From: Deltaproteobacteria bacterium RIFOXYA12_FULL_61_11 | GTDB lineage: Bacteria; Bdellovibrionota_F; JAHFAK01; YA12-FULL-61-11 | DNA length: 7,818 nucleotides | Direction: 5' to 3' | Assembly (NCBI GenBank): GCA_001799195.1 | Contig: MGSU01000121.1 | Location: 1-7,818 of the forward strand | Shown: piece after piece, positions 4,564 to 7,818 of the stretch | Layout of the letters: every line of letters begins with the position of its first letter | How positions within the stretch are numbered: position 1 is the stretch's first letter | The notes under the pieces: generated by a model | Seen by the model: the letters and a program-made list of their open reading frames with translations, nothing else | The model's database searches: none | What the model was told of the DNA's origin: nothing | Program-made: the position numbers and the translations under genes

Positions 4564-6877
4564 ACCCTTCGACCGAGCTGCGCTCGATGCAGGTCGACGT
4601 TTCCGCTTCGAACCCGCCCGGCTGAGCACCGGCGAGGCCGTGCCCGTCTCGATCGAGTTCAAGCTGACCCTGAGTCCGCCCCCAGAACCGCCCCCACCGC
4701 CGGTACGCCTGAACGGCATCCTGCTCCAGCGTGGCAGGAGATTGCCTCTCCGAGGAGTCGAGATCCTGATCCGGGTCCAAGACCGCACCGTAACCTCCAC
4801 GCGCAGTGACGAACAAGGTCGTTTCTCGGTCGAGGTGCAGAGCCCCGAGTTCACCGTCCTCGCTGCTCCCGAAGGCCATGACCGTCTGGAAGCATCTATT
4901 CAAGCTGTTCCGGGAGAAGAGCGCGAAGAGGTGTATTACCTCGAGGCCGTTTCCGCGGACAATGAAACCGTCATCACCGCCGAACGCTTGCGCCGCGAGG
5001 TGGTTCGTCAGACCATTCCCAAAGAGGTCGTCCGCACGGCCGCCGGCACCCAAGGAGACGTGCTCAAGGTCGTCCAGAACTTGCCGGGTGCTGCTCGCGG
5101 TTCCTTCGGCGCCGGAGCCGTCATTCTGCGCGGGACCAGCAGCGAGGACAGCAGGGTCTACCTCCACGGACATGAGCTTCCGATCCTCTACCACTTCGGC
5201 GGCCTGCGCAGCACGGTCAACAGCGCCTTCCTCGAGGCCGTCGACTACGTTCCCGGCAATTTCGCGCCCGAGTACGGCCGCGCTATCGGCGGGGTGGTCG
5301 ACGGGCGCTTGCGCGATCCTGCCATCGACGACTTCCACGGCGAAGCCGATCTCAACCTCTACGACGCCGGCTTCATGGTGGAGGGGCCCCTCTCCGACCA
5401 GGTCGCGGTCGGCGCAGCCTTCCACCGCTCCTATGTCGACACCTTCCTCAACGCGGTCCTTCCCGAGGACGCACCCATCTCCTTCGATACCGCGCCGCGC
5501 TATTACGACTATCAGTTCCTCGCCACCTGGCGGCCCCGCCCCAACCACACCCTTCGACTCATTTGGCTCGGCTCTCTGGACCAGACGCGCCTCATCCTCT
5601 CCCGGCCCTCGGACGATCCGGTCCTGCGCGGGGCCATCGACGCCCGGATTATGTTCCACGACCTGCAACTGCGCCAGGAATGGAACGTCCGGCCCGGAGT
5701 GCGCGAGGAATTCTCGCTGATGGTCGGCCTGCAGCAATTCAAGACCCGCATCGGCCCGGACCTCTATTTTAACCTCGACGACCTCCCCGTCTCCGGCCGC
5801 TTCGCCCTGGAGTTCGAACCAACAGATCGCTTGGCCTTGCGCTGGGGTCTGGATGTGCTCTACGATCAGGTCTCCATCGACCTCCTCTCTCCGCTCCGCC
5901 CCCTCGAAGGCGAACAGTCCGCACCGATATCAGCGGGCAAGCTCTATGGCTTCAGCAACGAGACCGAGCTGTTCCAGCCCGCCACCTTTTTGGAGCTGCG
6001 TTGGAGTCCGACCGAACGGCTGATGCTCCTGCCATCACTCCGGTTGGATCATTACAGCCAACTCGATCGCACCACCCTCGATCCGAGGGTGACGGCCCGG
6101 TATCGTCTGTTCCCGGCCACGACGCTGGTGGCCGGCCTCGGAATGTACCAACAGCCGCCAACGCCGGATCAAAGCGCCGAACGTCTGGGCAATCCCGCAC
6201 TCCTCGCCCCGCGCAGCTTGCAAACCAGCCTCGGCGCCGAGCAAGACTTCGCCAAGGGGTTGAGCCTCGCAGTGACCGGCTTCCACAAGCGGCTCGATAA
6301 CCTGGTGAGTCGAAATCAGGCCTTCTTCTCCGACCCGGACGCGGTGCCATACCTCAGCGAGGGTACCGGCCGCATCTACGGCCTGGAACTCCTCTTCAAG
6401 GTCTTGTACGGCAAACGCCTGAGCGGCTGGCTAGCCTACAGTTACCAGCGATCCTTCCGCACCGACCAGCCGGGAGAAATCGAACGGCGTTTCGAGTACG
6501 ATCAGCCCCACAACCTCACCCTGCTCGGCAGCACCGAGTTCGCCCGCGTCTGGTCAGCTAGTGCGCGTTTCCGCTTGGTCTCCGGTAACCCGACCACCCC
6601 CGTGGTCGGCTCGCTCTACGATGCCGAGAGCGACACCTACCTCCCGGTCTTCGGTGAAACCTTTTCGGATCGCCTGGCGCCTTTCCACCAACTCGATCTA
6701 CGCCTCGATCGCCGCTTCACCTTCGACACCTTCCTCCTCGCGGCCTTCCTCGACGTGCAGAACGTCTACAACCGGGGGAACGAAGAGGGAACCCAGTACA
6801 ACTACGATTACTCTCGCCGCAAGGGTTTGACAGGGCTACCGATCCTGCCCATCCTCGGACTGAGGGGGGAGTGGTGA
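4454..6877 (+). CDS. TonB-dependent outer-membrane receptor with N-terminal TonB C-terminal-like domain
   Basis: Outer-membrane beta-barrel transporter or signal receptor, 807 residues in this frame (TTG start), about 850 if joined to the signal peptide at 4330. Domains in this numbering: TonB C-terminal-like fold (9-73; FDRAALDAGRRFRFEPAR at 39-56); proline linker (74-83); carboxypeptidase-regulatory-like beta domain (about 84-165; DEQGRF at 119-124); a TonB-box-like ETVITA (171-176); plug (about 183-300) with VLKVVQNLPG, VILRG (223-227), PILYHFGG, YVPGNF (265-270) and YGRAIGGVVD (274-283); then a 22-strand-type barrel ending in Trp807, a typical outer-membrane terminal aromatic. DVQNVYNRGN near the end is also receptor-like. 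The TTG at 4454 is probably not a real start: the product would lack a signal peptide and start inside the TonB-like domain. The substrate is not readable. The lipoprotein gene starts 2 bases downstream. Confidence 0.93.
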   Translation: MCLPRSLPATEVIVVLGLDVSADGTVEKVEILRGAGEPFDRAALDAGRRFRFEPARLSTGEAVPVSIEFKLTLSPPPEPPPPPVRLNGILLQRGRRLPLRGVEILIRVQDRTVTSTRSDEQGRFSVEVQSPEFTVLAAPEGHDRLEASIQAVPGEEREEVYYLEAVSADNETVITAERLRREVVRQTIPKEVVRTAAGTQGDVLKVVQNLPGAARGSFGAGAVILRGTSSEDSRVYLHGHELPILYHFGGLRSTVNSAFLEAVDYVPGNFAPEYGRAIGGVVDGRLRDPAIDDFHGEADLNLYDAGFMVEGPLSDQVAVGAAFHRSYVDTFLNAVLPEDAPISFDTAPRYYDYQFLATWRPRPNHTLRLIWLGSLDQTRLILSRPSDDPVLRGAIDARIMFHDLQLRQEWNVRPGVREEFSLMVGLQQFKTRIGPDLYFNLDDLPVSGRFALEFEPTDRLALRWGLDVLYDQVSIDLLSPLRPLEGEQSAPISAGKLYGFSNETELFQPATFLELRWSPTERLMLLPSLRLDHYSQLDRTTLDPRVTARYRLFPATTLVAGLGMYQQPPTPDQSAERLGNPALLAPRSLQTSLGAEQDFAKGLSLAVTGFHKRLDNLVSRNQAFFSDPDAVPYLSEGTGRIYGLELLFKVLYGKRLSGWLAYSYQRSFRTDQPGEIERRFEYDQPHNLTLLGSTEFARVWSASARFRLVSGNPTTPVVGSLYDAESDTYLPVFGETFSDRLAPFHQLDLRLDRRFTFDTFLLAAFLDVQNVYNRGNEEGTQYNYDYSRRKGLTGLPILPILGLRGEW
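4470..4490 (+). other. Frameshift site in the receptor gene
   Basis: Meaningful coding passes from frame 1 to frame 2 here. Both frames are open across the site: frame 2 from 4349 on, frame 1 up to 4563. Skipping one base, for example G4477 after the CCC codon at 4474-4476, joins VPAEVPP to ATEVIVVLGLDV and restores a continuous signal peptide plus TonB-like domain. No classic -1 slippery heptamer is present. Confidence 0.7.
6866..6871 (+). promoter_or_regulatory. Ribosome binding site of the lipoprotein gene
   Basis: GGGGAG, part of a longer purine run at the end of the receptor gene, lies 8 bases before the ATG at 6880. It favours that ATG over the in-frame GTG codons at 6871 and 6874. Confidence 0.6.
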
Positions 6878-6879
6878 CC

Positions 6880-7743
6880 ATGCAACCGATCCACCGCACG
6901 ACCTCGGCCATGGGGTTCATACTGTTCCTCGGCCTCCTCTCCTGCAGCGAAACCTTCGAGCCGCCCTCGTACCTATCAGACCTGCGCGTCCTTGCGATCC
7001 TGGCCTCTCCCCGGCCAGCATCACCCGGGGAAGAGATCACGGTAAGGGCGGTACTGTACGTGCCGCCTGGAGAGACTGTGACCGAGGAGCGTTGGACCTT
7101 TTGCCCCTTCAGCGCCGGCGCCGCGAGCGGCTATATCTGCCTCGATCCCTCCTGTGAGGTCGAGGTCGAGGCCTCGGCCGACGGAAGCGTGAGGACGAAA
7201 CCGCACGAGTTGGCGCTGGCCTGCCTAGCCCGTTTCGAGAACCAACTCCTCGACGGACTGCCCACCACGATACCCTCGACCGTAGAGGTCCTGTTCCGCT
7301 ACCGCGTCGCCACGTCCTCCGGACAACGCCGCGAGGCGTTGCTGCGCTATCCCCTGGCCACAGCCCCGAACGCCGCGCCCAAACAACGCGATCCGGTGAT
7401 CCGAGAAGTGCAATTCGACGGCACACCGTTGGCTCCGGGACATCGAACCCCGCCGGTTGCAACCGAGGGCGAACTCGAGGTCACCGTGGACATCGATCCC
7501 GACAGTTTGGAACGTTACCAAGATGAGGCAGGCCGCGAGCGGCGCGAGACCCCGGTGGTGAGCTTCTTCTCCACTGCCGGACGTTTCGAGGCCAACAAAG
7601 CCGAGGGCGAAACGGCAACCTTGCGTTGGAAGGCGGAAAAATTGTCGGCCACCGACGAGGAAGCAGCGATCTGGATCGTGGTTCGGGATCTGCGGGGAGG
7701 CCAGGCGGTGGCCGGCCCCTTCTTGATCCCCCTGATCCGCTGA
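6880..7743 (+). CDS. Secreted lipoprotein of unknown function, receptor-linked
   Basis: Predicted 287-residue lipoprotein. A short N-terminus and hydrophobic stretch (MGFILFLGLL, 11-20) end in the lipobox LLSC, with Cys22 as the lipid-modified residue. Ser at the next position would favour the outer membrane under the E. coli sorting rule. The mature start FEPPSYLSDLRVLAI (26-40) followed by SPGEEITV resembles, from memory, lipoproteins found beside myxobacterial receptors. I cannot name a Pfam family. Four more cysteines (75, 87, 92, 115) could form disulfides in the periplasm or on the surface. The rest is rich in predicted beta strands and may be one or two sandwich-like domains (inference). 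The gene starts 2 bases after the receptor stop (TGACCATG), so translation is probably coupled. A role as substrate-binding or barrel-capping partner of the receptor is plausible but unproven. Confidence 0.88.
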   Translation: MQPIHRTTSAMGFILFLGLLSCSETFEPPSYLSDLRVLAILASPRPASPGEEITVRAVLYVPPGETVTEERWTFCPFSAGAASGYICLDPSCEVEVEASADGSVRTKPHELALACLARFENQLLDGLPTTIPSTVEVLFRYRVATSSGQRREALLRYPLATAPNAAPKQRDPVIREVQFDGTPLAPGHRTPPVATEGELEVTVDIDPDSLERYQDEAGRERRETPVVSFFSTAGRFEANKAEGETATLRWKAEKLSATDEEAAIWIVVRDLRGGQAVAGPFLIPLIR

Positions 7744-7818
7744 AGCTCGTTGCCCCAATTCCCTTGCTCGGCCACGTCGCTCGGTTTAACACTGTCTCAT
7801 TTCGTTGACCCTTGCCTC

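Noticed and set aside
4280-5737. 485-codon open frame on the minus strand across tonB and the receptor
   Set aside because: It lies opposite the plug and barrel, whose motifs are clear. Long antisense frames are common in GC-rich coding DNA, and the translation shows no recognisable domain.
7156-7176. Short GAGGTC-like tandem repeat in the lipoprotein gene
   Set aside because: Explained by the coded alternating Glu-Val run; too short to be a functional repeat.
7744-7818. Terminator or new gene after the lipoprotein
   Set aside because: No stable hairpin with a T-run and no start with a ribosome site; the tail is too short to judge.

Overview
The window is GC-rich bacterial DNA, tightly packed, with every real gene on the + strand. 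Codons mostly end in G or C. The receptor and the lipoprotein after it, together with their exbB-exbD-tonB genes, look like those of myxobacteria and related former Deltaproteobacteria (Myxococcota). That placement rests on protein style alone, with no database search.

Layout. Bases 1-1559 hold the 3' two-thirds of leuS (leucyl-tRNA synthetase), cut by the window edge. After 30 bases and a strong ribosome binding site comes a complete Sir2-family deacylase (1590-2351). It reads like the animal SIRT2/SIRT3 branch rather than the usual bacterial CobB type. A 118-base gap (2352-2469) follows, with one plausible sigma-70-type promoter. From about 2470 to 7743 a single operon-like block encodes an ExbB-type proton channel subunit, an ExbD-type partner, a TonB energy transducer, a TonB-dependent outer-membrane receptor and a secreted lipoprotein. 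Neighbouring genes overlap by one base or are at most 3 bases apart. The last 75 bases show no gene and no clear terminator.

How the parts work together. ExbB and ExbD should use the proton gradient to energise TonB, which reaches across the periplasm to the receptor. The lipoprotein, next to the receptor, is a candidate surface or periplasmic partner. The substrate cannot be read from the sequence. The most unusual feature is that the receptor itself begins with a TonB C-terminal-like domain, a proline linker and a carboxypeptidase-regulatory-like domain ahead of its TonB box, plug and barrel. The operon therefore has two TonB-type domains: one in the free TonB and one fused to the receptor.

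Two places look damaged. The receptor's signal peptide and the first strand of its TonB-like domain are in a different frame from the rest, with the break near 4470-4490. The ExbB gene lacks a recognisable first membrane segment and a good start, and a C8T4 run lies just where coding similarity begins. These may be sequence errors, true mutations or, less likely, recoding. They decide whether the operon is functional as written.
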